Shown here: positions 16,340 through 26,319 of the stretch, piece by piece
How positions within the stretch are numbered: position 1 is the stretch's first letter
How the letters are laid out: every line of letters starts with the position of its first letter
Assembly: GCF_014637725.1 (NCBI RefSeq)
Contig: NZ_BMFC01000004.1
Coordinates: 62,001 to 126,000 of the forward strand
From: Marivita lacus
Lineage (GTDB): Bacteria > Pseudomonadota > Alphaproteobacteria > Rhodobacterales > Rhodobacteraceae
DNA length: 64,000 nucleotides
Direction of reading: 5' to 3'
Notes under the pieces: model-generated
What the model saw: only the letters and a program-made list of their open reading frames with translations
What the model was told of the DNA's origin: nothing
Database searches by the model: none
Program-made: the position numbers and the translations under genes

Positions 16340-18487
16340 TTAACCTAGGGCTTTCAACTCCAGACGGCGCTTGTGCAGCACTGGCTCGGTATAGCCCGAG
16401 GGCTGCACGCGGCCGGCGAAGACCAGATCACAGGCTGCGTTGAAGGCGATGCTGTCGAAAGCGGGCGCCATGGGCCGATAGGCCGGATCGCCGGCGTTCT
16501 GCCCGTCAACCACCGCTGCCATGCGCTGCATGATCTCCATCACATCGTCTTTCGACACGATGCCGTGGTGCAGCCAGTTGGCGATGTGCTGCGCGGAAAT
16601 CCGGCAGGTGGCGCGGTCTTCCATCAGGCCCACATTGTTGATGTCCGGCACCTTGGAGCAGCCCACGCCCTGATCGACCCAGCGCACCACGTAGCCAAGG
16701 ATGCCTTGTGCGTTGTTCTCGACCTCGCGGGTGATCTGCTCTTTCGACCATTTCTGGAACGCCGCCATCGGGATGTCGAGGATCATGTCCACATGCGCCC
16801 GGCGCCCGCCCTTGCGCAGCCTGGCCTGTACGGCGAACACATCGACCTTGTGGTAGTGCAGCGCGTGCAGCGTGGCGGCGGTGGGCGACGGCACCCATGC
16901 ACAATTGGCACCGCTCTTGGGGTGTTCGATCTTCTGTTCCAGCATCGCGGCCATCATGTCGGGCATGGCCCACATGCCCTTGCCGATCTGCGCGCGGCCG
17001 GAGAGGCCACATTCGAGACCGATATCGACATTGCGGTTCTCGTAGCCGCCGATCCACGCCTTGCGCTTGATGAAATCCTTGCGGCTGAACGGCCCCGCCT
17101 CCATGGAGGTGTGGATCTCGTCGCCGGTGCGGTCGAGAAAGCCGGTGTTGATGAAGGCGACGCGATGCTTTGCGGCGCGGATGCATTGTTTCAGGTTCAC
17201 CGAGGTGCGGCGCTCCTCGTCCATGATCCCCAGCTTGACGGTGTATTGCGGCAGGCCCAGCGCCTGTTCGACAAAGGTGAAGGTCTCGTCGGCAAAGGCC
17301 ACTTCGTCGGGACCGTGCATCTTGGGTTTGACCACATAGACCGAGCCATTGTGCGAATTGCGCAGGCCTTCGGTCTTTTGCAGGTCATGCCTGGCAATCA
17401 GCGTGGTGATCATCGCGTCCATCAGACCTTCGAAGATCTCGGACCCGTCGCGCAGCAGGATCGCCGGGTTGGTCATCAGGTGGCCGACATTGCGCACCAG
17501 CATCAGGGCGCGGCCCTTGATCGTGACGGTGCCACCATCGGGCGCGGTGTAGGTCAGATCGGGGTTGAGCGCGCGGGTGACGGTCTTTCCACCCTTCTCG
17601 AAGCTGTCCTGCAGATCGCCTTTCATCAGGCCCAGCCAGTTGGCATAGGCCAGCGTCTTGTCCTCGGCGTCGACGCAGGCCACGGAATCCTCGCAATCCA
17701 TGATTGCGGACACGGCGCTTTCAAGACGCACATCGGCCAGACCAGCCTGATCGCGGCTGCCGATGAAATGCGTGCGGTCGAAGACCAGTTCGACATGCAG
17801 CCCGTTGTTGCGAAGCAGCACCGCGTCGGGGGCCTTGGGGTGGCCCGTGTAGCCGATGAACTTTTCCGGCTGTGCCAGCGGCATGTCATCCACCAGCAGC
17901 GCCCCGCCCTGCACGTAATAGCGACGGGCGTCGGCATGGCTGCCGCCGTCGATCGGGAAGGCCTCGTCGAGGAACACGCGGGCGCGGGCCACCACACGGG
18001 CGCCGCGGCCCTTGTCATAGCCGCCTTTGGGCGCGGGCGTGCCCATCGCATCGGTGCCGTAGAACCCGTCATAAAGACTGCCCCAGCGGGCATTTGCGGC
18101 GTTCAGCGCGTAGCGCGCATTCGTGATCGGCACGACAAGCTGCGGACCGGGAACCGACGCGAATTCGGGATCGGTGTTCTGTGTCTCGATCTCGAAATCA
18201 TCACCTTCGGGCAGCAGGTAGCCGATCTCGGACAGGAAGGCCTTGTAGGCCTCGTGGTCGTGCGGCTGGTTGCGGTGGCGGATATGCCACTCGTCGATCT
18301 GTTTCTGCAGCGTTTCGCGGGTTTCGAGCAGGGCTGCGTTCCTGGGCCCGTAGTCATGCGCAAGCGTGGAGAACGCGCTCCAGAACGCGTCAGGATCGAC
18401 GCCGGTGCCGGGCAGCGCCTGCCCTTCGATGAAGTCAAGAAGCGTCTGGTCGATCTGCAATCCGTGACGGTCGATGCGTGTGCCCAT
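16340..18487 (-). CDS. glcB: Malate synthase G
   Basis: The 715-residue protein has the usual length of the G isoform. It condenses glyoxylate with acetyl-CoA to malate in the glyoxylate and glycolate pathways. Family stretches seen include [39 protein letters not shown] and [20 protein letters not shown]. It is monocistronic as far as can be seen. A 19-bp dyad TGGTCAG-N5-CTGACCA lies about 69 nt before the start codon and may be a regulator site. Tandem palindromes follow the stop codon. No isocitrate lyase or glycolate oxidase gene is in the window. Confidence 0.95.
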   Translation of the reverse strand: MGTRIDRHGLQIDQTLLDFIEGQALPGTGVDPDAFWSAFSTLAHDYGPRNAALLETRETLQKQIDEWHIRHRNQPHDHEAYKAFLSEIGYLLPEGDDFEIETQNTDPEFASVPGPQLVVPITNARYALNAANARWGSLYDGFYGTDAMGTPAPKGGYDKGRGARVVARARVFLDEAFPIDGGSHADARRYYVQGGALLVDDMPLAQPEKFIGYTGHPKAPDAVLLRNNGLHVELVFDRTHFIGSRDQAGLADVRLESAVSAIMDCEDSVACVDAEDKTLAYANWLGLMKGDLQDSFEKGGKTVTRALNPDLTYTAPDGGTVTIKGRALMLVRNVGHLMTNPAILLRDGSEIFEGLMDAMITTLIARHDLQKTEGLRNSHNGSVYVVKPKMHGPDEVAFADETFTFVEQALGLPQYTVKLGIMDEERRTSVNLKQCIRAAKHRVAFINTGFLDRTGDEIHTSMEAGPFSRKDFIKRKAWIGGYENRNVDIGLECGLSGRAQIGKGMWAMPDMMAAMLEQKIEHPKSGANCAWVPSPTAATLHALHYHKVDVFAVQARLRKGGRRAHVDMILDIPMAAFQKWSKEQITREVENNAQGILGYVVRWVDQGVGCSKVPDINNVGLMEDRATCRISAQHIANWLHHGIVSKDDVMEIMQRMAAVVDGQNAGDPAYRPMAPAFDSIAFNAACDLVFAGRVQPSGYTEPVLHKRRLELKALG

Positions 18488-18555
18488 GGCTGTGGTCCCC
18501 TCGCTGTATACGGCGGTATTCCATTAGGAAAAAAGTTTCCGATCCGCAACAGGTC

Positions 18556-18574
18556 TGGTCAGGTTTTCTGACCA
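18556..18574. promoter_or_regulatory. Candidate operator upstream of malate synthase
   Basis: This perfect 7-bp dyad, TGGTCAG / CTGACCA with a 5-base spacer, lies between the DUF2256 stop and the glcB start. TGGTC...GACCA halves resemble sites of FadR-subfamily GntR regulators such as PdhR and GlcC. No T-run follows on the minus strand, so a terminator is less likely. The regulator is not in the window. Confidence 0.35.
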
Positions 18575-18617
18575 AAAACGGCGTTTTGATGTATTTGAAA
18601 CTGCCGGAGCCTGGGGG

Positions 18618-18767
18618 CTAAGGCTTGGCTTTGGCCCTCCGGCACCGGTCCGAGCAGTATTTCACCTCGTCCCACACCTTTTCCCATTTCTTGCGCCATG
18701 TGAACGGCAGCCCGCAACAGGCGCAGGTCTTGGTCGGAAGGTCGGATTTCTTGCGCTGCTTGGGCAT
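18618..18767 (-). CDS. DUF2256 small zinc-finger-like protein
   Basis: The 49-residue protein ([20 protein letters not shown]) has two Cys clusters, TCACCG and YCSDRC, around [15 protein letters not shown]. This matches DUF2256, which is known to occur beside or fused to cryptochrome/photolyase genes. Its ATG overlaps the stop of the photolyase gene (TGATG), so the two are translationally coupled. A zinc-binding accessory role is inference; the function of the family is not established. Confidence 0.85.
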   Translation of the reverse strand: MPKQRKKSDLPTKTCACCGLPFTWRKKWEKVWDEVKYCSDRCRRAKAKP

Positions 18768-20296
18768 CACAGGTCCAGTTTCAATTGTGCATCATCGGGT
18801 TTGGCCCGGCGCGTTTTGGGGGTCGGTTTGCGCGGCGCGCGGTCGTTGACGAAATGCCCCGCGCTGTCCTTGCGGCTGGCATGCTTGTGGATCACGCGGC
18901 GCGTCTCGGTGCGGTCCACGCTGCGGCGCATGAAAAAGATGCTGTCACGCGCTTGCCGCGCGGCTTCTGCCACGTCGATGATCGGCTCTGGGTAGGTCTT
19001 GCCCAACACGCGCCCTGCCCCGTCCCACGTCCACGGCGTTTGCAGATGCCGGTCCGGCACCTCGGCGAGTTCGGGCAGCCATTTCCGCGTGAACGCGGCG
19101 GTCGGGTCCTGATCCGCCCCTTGCTTGACGGGGTTGTAGATGCGCGGCGTGTTGATGCCCGTGGTGCCCGATTGCATCTGCATCTGGGACCAGTGGATGC
19201 CCGGTTCATAATCGGTGAACATGCGCGCCAGATGCGGCCCGGTGCTGCGCCAGTCGAGCCAGAGATGATAGCTCGCCACGCTGACCACCATGGCCCGCAT
19301 CCGGAAATTGAGCCAACCGGTGGCACGCAGGGACCGCATGCAGGCATCCAGAAACGGCAGCCCGGTTTCACCGGTTTCCCACGCGTGCAGACGGCTGTGA
19401 TCCGGCTCCAGCGGGCGCATGCCCTCATAGGCGCGATGCAGGCAGCGGTGTTCGAGGGCCGGTTCATCCTCCAGCTTCTGCATGAAGTGATCGCGCCAGG
19501 CGAGCCGTGACTGGAACGACTTGAGGCTCCCGCCCCAGCCATCCCGTGTCCCATCTTTGATCTCGCGCTGCCGGGCTGCTGTCGCCTGCGCCACCTCGCG
19601 GATCGTCACGGCGCCCAGCGCCAGATGCGGGCTGAGCCGGGAACAGGCCGTTGCCCCTTCGAGGGGCGAGGACATGGCGTTGCGATAGGTCAAACCGCGT
19701 TCGGTCAGGAAGCCTCCGAGCAGCGACAGGGCGTGGGCTCGCCCACCGGTCTGCCTGTCCGGACAGGGATCGGGCGCGCACAGGGTCGGCACCGGGTCCG
19801 ACGGCAGGGTGCAGGGCGGCAACGCCTTTGGAGCCTCGATCTGCGCCCGCGAGACAAAGGCGTTGCGCTGGCCCGCCCATCCGTCGCGGCCTTGCAAGCG
19901 GCGCACGACGCCCGATTGCGGCAGTTCGGTCCAGCGGATGCCCTGCCCCCGCGCCCATGCGCCAACCCGTTTGTCGCGGGCAAAGGTCCAGGCGTTGCCG
20001 GTTTCCTCGTGGCTGACCAGATGGTCGAAATGTACCTCTTGGCGCACGTCCTCCAGCACTTGAACCGCGTCGCCGATCCGGATGACCAGATCGCTGTTCA
20101 GGCCGCGCAGCGCGGTTTGCAAATCCGTCAGGCTGTCCTGCAAAAATGCAAACTGGCGGGCGGAGGTGTCGGGCAGCGCCCAATAGTCAGGCTCTGCAAT
20201 ATAAAGCGGCACAAGCGTTTCGTCCCGCGCAGCAAGGGCCAGCGCCGGGTGATCGTGAATGCGCAGATCGCGTTTGAACCAGAGAAGCGTCGTCAT
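18767..20296 (-). CDS. Cryptochrome / deoxyribodipyrimidine photolyase family protein
   Basis: The protein has about 509 residues. Residues 1-130 form the antenna-binding Rossmann domain ([18 protein letters not shown]). From about 200 on is the FAD-binding domain, with [53 protein letters not shown] and [18 protein letters not shown]. The product repairs UV dimers or acts as a blue-light receptor; the two cannot be separated by eye. A basic tail ([14 protein letters not shown]) may bind DNA. ATG 20296 is preferred over the in-frame TTG at 20305. The DUF2256 gene is coupled to its stop codon. Confidence 0.85.
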   Translation of the reverse strand: MTTLLWFKRDLRIHDHPALALAARDETLVPLYIAEPDYWALPDTSARQFAFLQDSLTDLQTALRGLNSDLVIRIGDAVQVLEDVRQEVHFDHLVSHEETGNAWTFARDKRVGAWARGQGIRWTELPQSGVVRRLQGRDGWAGQRNAFVSRAQIEAPKALPPCTLPSDPVPTLCAPDPCPDRQTGGRAHALSLLGGFLTERGLTYRNAMSSPLEGATACSRLSPHLALGAVTIREVAQATAARQREIKDGTRDGWGGSLKSFQSRLAWRDHFMQKLEDEPALEHRCLHRAYEGMRPLEPDHSRLHAWETGETGLPFLDACMRSLRATGWLNFRMRAMVVSVASYHLWLDWRSTGPHLARMFTDYEPGIHWSQMQMQSGTTGINTPRIYNPVKQGADQDPTAAFTRKWLPELAEVPDRHLQTPWTWDGAGRVLGKTYPEPIIDVAEAARQARDSIFFMRRSVDRTETRRVIHKHASRKDSAGHFVNDRAPRKPTPKTRRAKPDDAQLKLDL

Positions 20297-20415
20297 GCAA
20301 CCCAAGCTAGGCGCGGCGCGGCGTTTGAACAGGCCGCGACGCGCAACCCGTTTCCCTTCTTCCCAAACCCGGCATAGACATTACCTCAATACCACATGCC
20401 AAAGAACCGGAGCCC

Positions 20416-22968
20416 ATGATGAAAGACGCCGCGCCCAAGACGATCTACCTCGAGGATTACACCCCGTTCGGCTATGTTGTGGAAAGCGTGCACCTCACCT
20501 TTCACCTGGCCCCGACCGCGACACGGGTGGTGAGCCGGATCGCCTTTGCGCCCAACCCGGACGCGACGGACGGGACATTTTTGCTGCATGGCGAAGACCT
20601 GACGCTGATCCGCGCCCGGATCGACGGGGAAGAGATCACGCCGGATCTGACCGAAGACGGCCTGCGCTGCGCCGTGCCCGACACACCTTTCATCTGGGAG
20701 GCCGAGGTCGAGATCAGCCCGCAGACCAACACCGCGCTTGAAGGGCTTTACATGTCCAACGGCATGTATTGCACCCAATGCGAGGCGGAAGGGTTCCGCA
20801 AGATCACCTATTATCCCGACCGCCCGGACGTGATGAGCATCTTCACCGTACGGATCGAAGGTGAAGAAAAGGTGAAGCTGTCCAATGGCAACCCGGTCGG
20901 CAGCGGCGCGGGCTGGGCGGAATGGCACGATCCCTGGCCCAAACCCGCCTACCTCTTTGCGCTTGTGGCAGGGGATCTGGTGAACCACCCCGACCGCTTC
21001 ACCACCATGTCGGGAAAGGATGTGGACCTGAACATCTGGGTCCGGCCGGGCGATGAGGACAAATGCGCGTTCGGGATGGAAGCGCTCAAGAAATCAATGA
21101 CTTGGGACGAAGAGGTCTACGGCCGCGAGTACGATCTGAACATCTTCAACATCGTGGCTGTCGACGATTTCAACATGGGCGCGATGGAGAACAAGGGCCT
21201 GAACGTGTTCAATTCCTCCTGCGTTCTGGCCTCGCCCGAAACCTCGACCGACAGCAATTTCGAGCGCATTGAGGCGATTATCGCGCATGAGTATTTCCAC
21301 AACTGGACCGGCAACCGCATCACCTGCCGCGACTGGTTTCAACTCTGTCTGAAGGAGGGTCTGACGGTGTTCCGCGACTCGCAATTCACCGCAGACATGC
21401 GGTCGGAACCGGTCAAGCGGATCAGCGATGTGATCGATCTGCGCGCGCGGCAATTTCCCGAGGATCAGGGCCCGCTCAGCCATCCGGTGCGGCCGGAGAG
21501 TTTTCAGGAAATTAACAATTTCTACACCGCCACGATCTATGAAAAGGGTGCCGAAGTGATCGGCATGCTGAAAACGCTGGTGGGTGACGATGCTTATTCC
21601 CGTGCTCTTGATCTCTATTTTGACCGCCATGACGGTCAGGCCTGCACCATCGAGGATTGGCTTGCCGTGTTCGAGGATGCCACGGGTCGCGACCTTGCGC
21701 AGTTCAAGCTGTGGTATTCGCAATCCGGCACCCCGCGCGTCGCCGTGTCCGAGGATTGGACGGACGGGGTCTATACCCTGACCTTCAAACAGCATACGCC
21801 GCCGACCCCCGGCCAGGACGTAAAAGACCCCAAGGTCATCCCGATTGCGGTGGGCCTCTTGAACCCCAATGGCGATGAGGTCGTGCCGACGCGGGTTCTG
21901 GAGATGACCCAAGCCGAACAAAGCTTTGCCTTCGACGGGCTGGCGAGCAAACCGGTGCCATCCATCCTGCGCGGTTTTTCCGCACCGATCGTTGTGGACC
22001 GGGAGGTCAGCCGCGAGGAACGGGCCTTCCTGCTGGCGCATGATACCGACGCGTTCAACCGTTGGGAGGCGAACCGCAACCTTGCCCGCGACTGTCTTGT
22101 GGCGATGATCCGCGATGGCGCAGGGCCGGACAATGCCTGGCTCGACGGGCTGGAACGGGTGATCCGCGACGACAGCCTTGATCCGGCATTCCGGGCGCTG
22201 ATGCTGTCGCTGCCGACGCAATCGGAAATGGCGCAGGTGCTGTTCGACCTGTTCACAGTGCCAGACCCCGACGCGATTTGGCAGGCCAGCGAAGACCTGA
22301 GGGGCCACATGGCAGTCGCATGGCAGGGCTTCCTGCCCGACCTGCGCGCAACGGTTGCAGTGGACGCACCCTATGCGCCCGATGCGGACCAGGCGGGCAA
22401 GCGGTCACTGGGATCGGCGCTTCTTGCCTTGCAGACCCGCCTGGATGGTGGTGCCGCGGCACAGGCGCAGTACGGTGCGGCGGACAACATGACACTGCAG
22501 CTTTCGGCGCTGTCGCAGCTGATCTCGGCGGGCAAAGGCGATGCGGCGGTCAAGGCGTTCGAGGACCAGTGGCATCATGACCGGCTCGTGATGGACAAAT
22601 GGTTCGGGCTGCAGGTCGGCATGGCGAAACCTGACGTGGCGGTCGACGTGGCCCAGAGGCTGGTGCAGCACCCGGCCTTCGACATGGGCAATCCGAACCG
22701 GTTCCGCGCGGTGATGGGCGGGTTCGCGATGAACCATGCCGGGTTCCACCGAAAGGACGGTGAAGGCTACGCGTTCCTGGCAGATTGGCTGATCGCACTG
22801 GACGACCGCAATCCGCAGACCACGGCGCGGATGTGTTCGGTGTTCCAGACATGGAAACGCTACGACACCAACCGGCAGGGCCTTATCCGCGCGCAGCTTG
22901 AACGGATCAAGGCCAAGCCGAAGCTGAGTCGCGACACGGACGAGATGGTCAGCCGAATCCTCGGCTGA
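20416..22968 (+). CDS. pepN: Aminopeptidase N (M1 family)
   Basis: The 850-residue zinc aminopeptidase has the exopeptidase motif MGAMENKG (residues 254-261) and the zinc site HEYFHNWTGNRIT (H291, E292, H295, with the third ligand Glu in LKEGLTVFRD). It removes N-terminal residues from peptides in the cytoplasm. Length and C-terminal domain (ending SRDTDEMVSRILG) match E. coli-type PepN. GGAG lies just before the double ATG. It is a single gene divergent from the photolyase operon. Confidence 0.95.
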   Translation: MMKDAAPKTIYLEDYTPFGYVVESVHLTFHLAPTATRVVSRIAFAPNPDATDGTFLLHGEDLTLIRARIDGEEITPDLTEDGLRCAVPDTPFIWEAEVEISPQTNTALEGLYMSNGMYCTQCEAEGFRKITYYPDRPDVMSIFTVRIEGEEKVKLSNGNPVGSGAGWAEWHDPWPKPAYLFALVAGDLVNHPDRFTTMSGKDVDLNIWVRPGDEDKCAFGMEALKKSMTWDEEVYGREYDLNIFNIVAVDDFNMGAMENKGLNVFNSSCVLASPETSTDSNFERIEAIIAHEYFHNWTGNRITCRDWFQLCLKEGLTVFRDSQFTADMRSEPVKRISDVIDLRARQFPEDQGPLSHPVRPESFQEINNFYTATIYEKGAEVIGMLKTLVGDDAYSRALDLYFDRHDGQACTIEDWLAVFEDATGRDLAQFKLWYSQSGTPRVAVSEDWTDGVYTLTFKQHTPPTPGQDVKDPKVIPIAVGLLNPNGDEVVPTRVLEMTQAEQSFAFDGLASKPVPSILRGFSAPIVVDREVSREERAFLLAHDTDAFNRWEANRNLARDCLVAMIRDGAGPDNAWLDGLERVIRDDSLDPAFRALMLSLPTQSEMAQVLFDLFTVPDPDAIWQASEDLRGHMAVAWQGFLPDLRATVAVDAPYAPDADQAGKRSLGSALLALQTRLDGGAAAQAQYGAADNMTLQLSALSQLISAGKGDAAVKAFEDQWHHDRLVMDKWFGLQVGMAKPDVAVDVAQRLVQHPAFDMGNPNRFRAVMGGFAMNHAGFHRKDGEGYAFLADWLIALDDRNPQTTARMCSVFQTWKRYDTNRQGLIRAQLERIKAKPKLSRDTDEMVSRILG

Positions 22969-23161
22969 TCGCTCCGGTCAAGCGTACACCACCGGAACAC
23001 CCGACGAGACCCGCCAACCCCCTGCGGTCAGGCGAAAAAAAATCTCTGCATTCCGGGAACCGGCGGTGCCTTGCCAGTGTTAGGGTATAAGTGGCATGAC
23101 TTCGCGCATGGTATGGTGCCCCGGAATTTTGACTTGCCTCCCGGTGCCGGATGTCTTGCGG

Positions 23162-23179
23162 TTGTCATGCCATTGTCAC
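23162..23179 (+). promoter_or_regulatory. PHO-box-like direct repeat before the acyltransferase gene
   Basis: Two 7-mers, TTGTCAT and TTGTCAC, are separated by GCCA, giving the 11-nt period of a PhoB site (consensus CTGTCAT-N4-CTGTCAY, two mismatches). The box ends 23 nt before the ATG of the PlsC-like gene. The same geometry occurs before ppk. Confidence 0.5.
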
Positions 23180-23202
23180 GCTGCTCTGGCAGGAGATGCC
23201 GC

Positions 23203-24063
23203 ATGAAAGACCGCATAGACCCGCTGATCGAGGACCGCGCGCCTTGGCTGTTCCGCCCGACACTGGCCGCCTCCTTGGCGCGGCCCGCGTTGAACCGTCT
23301 TTTGGGCTATGACAAGACGGTCGCCCTTGCCGAAGCACTCCAGGACCTGAACTCTACCGACATCATGGATCGCATGGCCGACCAACTGGCGCGCGACGTG
23401 TCGGTGTCGGGGCTGGGTCATGTGCCCAAACACGGTGCAGCGCTGGTTGTCGCCAACCATCCGACCGGGATCGCAGACGGCATCATCCTGCATTCGGCGC
23501 TGCGGCAGGTGCGCAAGGACGCGTATTTCTTTGCCAATCACGACATCATGAAGGTTCTGCCGCAGATGGGCGATATGATCGCCCCCGTCGAATGGCGCAA
23601 GGAGCGGCGCAGCCACGCCAAGACGCGGGGCACGATGGTGTTCGCCCGCCAAGCGGTCAATGAAGGGCGGTTGGGCGTGATCTTTCCGTCTGGGCGTCTG
23701 GCGAAACGACGCGGTGCGCGGTTGCATGAACGGCCCTGGATGGCCTCCGCGGCGATGTTGGCGCGCAAGTTCGAGCTTCCGGTGATCCCGATCCACCTGC
23801 AGGCCCGCAATTCTGCGCTGTTCTACCTGTTCGATGCGATCCACCCAACGCTGCGCGACATCACCCTGTTTCACGAGACGCTGAACAAGTACCGCCAGCC
23901 TTATGAGATCAGGGTCGGAGAGCCGATCTCGCCAAAGGCGCTGCCCGAGAATTCGGAAGACGGGATCGAGCTGTTGCGCCGGGCCACGCTTGCCCTGGGT
24001 GAGGCGCGCAAGCAGGGTGTGTCTTTGCTCGATGCGTCACGGTTCCCGGCGCGGCGCGCCTGA
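23203..24063 (+). CDS. Lysophospholipid acyltransferase-like protein (PlsC / OlsA type)
   Basis: The 286-residue protein has acyltransferase block I VVANHPTGIADG and block III IFPSGRLAKRR, followed by PVIPIHLQARNS. NHPxGxxDG is the form seen in hemolysin/OlsA-like members rather than classic PlsC (HX4D). It would transfer a fatty acyl group to a lyso-lipid at the inner membrane. With the PHO-box-like repeat just upstream, a role in making phosphorus-free lipids under phosphate limitation is attractive but inferred. AGGAG lies 7 nt before the ATG at 23203; an extension to 23071 would run through the box. Confidence 0.8.
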   Translation: MKDRIDPLIEDRAPWLFRPTLAASLARPALNRLLGYDKTVALAEALQDLNSTDIMDRMADQLARDVSVSGLGHVPKHGAALVVANHPTGIADGIILHSALRQVRKDAYFFANHDIMKVLPQMGDMIAPVEWRKERRSHAKTRGTMVFARQAVNEGRLGVIFPSGRLAKRRGARLHERPWMASAAMLARKFELPVIPIHLQARNSALFYLFDAIHPTLRDITLFHETLNKYRQPYEIRVGEPISPKALPENSEDGIELLRRATLALGEARKQGVSLLDASRFPARRA

Positions 24064-24071
24064 CCCCCAGA

Positions 24072-24791
24072 CTATCGCCCGCGGGTCGAGACCACGCCAT
24101 CCCAAGGCGCACGCACCGGGCGGGCGACGGGGCGCAATGACCGGGAAAGCCCTGCGCAATAGGGCTGTGAGCGGGTCCATTTCATCATGTCTTCCCGCTT
24201 GGAACTGCTGTGAAACGGGCCCCAATCGGCCGCGACCCCCCGCATTCCGTATGCCACAACACCGTCGCGCGGCACGGTGACAGCCATGATTCGCAGCGCG
24301 CATTGCAGGTTGGCCCCGCCGCTTTTCAAAGCGTCGCTCGAGGTGGCGTTGCAGCCATAGCCGCGGGCCGTGGCGGGCAGAATCTGCAACAGTCCGTACC
24401 ATTTGCCGCCGCCACCGACAGCGGTCGGGGTATAAGTGCTTTCATGCTTGGCCAGTGTCGACAGCAGCCCGATCCAGAACGCCTCGCGCGCGGCCATGTC
24501 ATTGGTGACATAGGCCGGGCACCAGTCCGCGATGTCCTTGGGCACGGTGCGGGGCAGCGCGCGTGCATGGCTGCGCAGGGCGGTCAGAGCGGCGCGCGAC
24601 CAGCGGTCAGCCTCGCTGCGATGGCTCCAGCGCATGTCGGGAAGCGGGGTGTAATTGCGCGCTACCGGTCTGAGCGACACGGACAGCGCGTTGGTTGACG
24701 AAACGTCAACAGATGTGGCGGGTGTGGCAGAAACAGCCCCGGCTAAACCAAGCACAAACACCGCCACGCTTATGATCCCCGAGCGTGCCAT
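24072..24791 (-). CDS. Secreted lytic transglycosylase (SLT domain)
   Basis: The 239-residue protein has a signal peptide (ISVAVFVLGLAGAVSA). Its SLT-type core starts at LAKHESTYTPTAVGGGGKWY (catalytic Glu in KHES), followed by GLLQILPATARGYGC. It probably cleaves peptidoglycan glycan strands to 1,6-anhydromuropeptides in the periplasm. The ATG at 24791 begins the signal peptide; a much longer frame upstream is discarded. It converges on the acyltransferase gene with an 8-bp gap. Confidence 0.82.
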   Translation of the reverse strand: MARSGIISVAVFVLGLAGAVSATPATSVDVSSTNALSVSLRPVARNYTPLPDMRWSHRSEADRWSRAALTALRSHARALPRTVPKDIADWCPAYVTNDMAAREAFWIGLLSTLAKHESTYTPTAVGGGGKWYGLLQILPATARGYGCNATSSDALKSGGANLQCALRIMAVTVPRDGVVAYGMRGVAADWGPFHSSSKREDMMKWTRSQPYCAGLSRSLRPVARPVRAPWDGVVSTRGR

Positions 24792-24995
24792 GTGACGGGC
24801 TTTCCCGGTTTTTGTCAAAAAATCAAGGAAAAGCGCAAAATCAGTCAGAATAGGCGGTTTTTCGCGATCCAGCACCGGCGCTTGGCCGGATGTTGCCCAG
24901 CCCCTCAGCGCGCCGCGGGAATACCCTGACGAAATCCTTTTGCCGCCCGATTTGCGACACCTTTTTCCGGCACACCCTTGGGGATGAACTGCTCT

Positions 24996-25013
24996 TCCGG
25001 TCCCGCGACCGGA
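24996..25013. promoter_or_regulatory. Dyad before the gene at 25033
   Basis: A perfect 7-bp dyad TCCGGTC / GACCGGA with loop CCGC ends 19 nt before the start codon. It could be an operator or a leader hairpin. The gene's own ribosome site is weak. Confidence 0.3.
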
Positions 25014-25032
25014 CATCGCGAAAGCCACATCC

Positions 25033-26235
25033 ATGACCGTTTTGAACAACCTGACCAGTCTGATCCGCATGGTACGCGGCACGGCGTCGGCCCCCGCCCC
25101 CCGCGGGACCGTTCTTAACATCGAAGCGTTGGGCCATGCACCGAAATCCGACCTGCCGATGCTGGTGTCGAGCGAGGAAGAAGACGTACATCACGCGCTC
25201 TTCGAGGCCGGTCTCTACATGGCGCGACAGGATGCCTGGGGCACGCTGGGCGAACGGATTCGCAGCGCCGATGCCGCGCGCCGCCTGACCCCCGGCGGTG
25301 TGCCCGAGGCCGAGATTCTGGCCGAGGGTGCGCGCGCCGATGCCGTGACTGCCGCGAGTCGCGCAGTCCTGCTGCATGACGAACTGGGCGCGGCGTCGAT
25401 CATGAACGAGATGCAGCTTGTGCTCGAGGAAACGCCGCAGGATCACGCCGTGGCCTACGTGATCGCAATGGCGCATGTCGATATCGGCTGGGCGTGGCGC
25501 GGCGAAGGCTGGCGGCAGGATATTCCCGCTGCCCATCGTGCGGCGTTCTTTCGCCATTTCCGCAGCGCCGCCAGCCTGATCGATCCATATGATGCGTTCG
25601 AACTGGACTCGCCCATGCTTGCCTCGGTGCGCTGTGCGCTGCTGGCCGCCGAAACCCAGCCCCGCACCCGCGCCAGCGACGATTACGAAGACCTCATCGA
25701 TCTTGCGCCCGGCGTGGCCAAGTACATGCGGGCGCTTGGCAACCACATGCTGCCGCGCTGGTTCGGCAGCTACGAACGGCTGGATCACGAGGCCCGCCGC
25801 ACGATGGAGCGTACGGCGGATGTCTGGGGCAGCGGTGGTTACGCCTGGACCTATTTCGACGCGCTGACCGTCGACGATGAAGCCTTTGCGCTGCTGGATG
25901 GCGACCTGTTCTGCCGCGGCCTGCGCGATATCCTCGACCGGCGCAGCGACCAGCACACGGTCAACAGTTTCGCCGCCTATACCGGCACCGCGCTGGAACC
26001 CGAGGGCGTCAACCTGCAGGCGCGGGCGCGCATTGCCGATTGCTTCGACTGGATCGTGACCGATCATCTGCGCGAGGTGCATCCGCGCATCTGGTACGCC
26101 GCCAAGGGCGTCTGGGCGACCCGGCTCGAAGATCAGGACCGCATTGCCAAGGGCCGTCAGCGCGCCTCTGCGGCGCTGGATCGTCATGCGAGGGGCCTGC
26201 CCCCGATCACCGCCCCCCGGTCTTTGGACGCCTGA
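25033..26235 (+). CDS. Conserved hypothetical protein (400 residues)
   Basis: I do not recognise a domain. The protein is acidic and helix-rich, without signal peptide or membrane segment. Trp/His-containing stretches (VDIGWAWRGEGWRQDIP, SGGYAWTYFDALTVDDEA) suggest a folded enzyme-like core, and the helices could form TPR-like repeats. The strong GC-rich codon pattern and 400-codon length support a real gene. A dyad lies just upstream. It is followed at 84 bp by gatB on the same strand. Confidence 0.75.
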   Translation: MTVLNNLTSLIRMVRGTASAPAPRGTVLNIEALGHAPKSDLPMLVSSEEEDVHHALFEAGLYMARQDAWGTLGERIRSADAARRLTPGGVPEAEILAEGARADAVTAASRAVLLHDELGAASIMNEMQLVLEETPQDHAVAYVIAMAHVDIGWAWRGEGWRQDIPAAHRAAFFRHFRSAASLIDPYDAFELDSPMLASVRCALLAAETQPRTRASDDYEDLIDLAPGVAKYMRALGNHMLPRWFGSYERLDHEARRTMERTADVWGSGGYAWTYFDALTVDDEAFALLDGDLFCRGLRDILDRRSDQHTVNSFAAYTGTALEPEGVNLQARARIADCFDWIVTDHLREVHPRIWYAAKGVWATRLEDQDRIAKGRQRASAALDRHARGLPPITAPRSLDA

Positions 26236-26319
26236 AGCAAGGGAAACCGGGCACGGCCCCCTTGCCCCCTGCCCCCCTCTGGCGTATTCCACGCGGCGTT
26301 CATGCCAAGAGGATTTGCC

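Noticed and set aside
16373-18571. 732-codon plus-strand frame opposite malate synthase
   Set aside because: Malate synthase G is certain from its motifs. The antisense frame has no recognisable domain.
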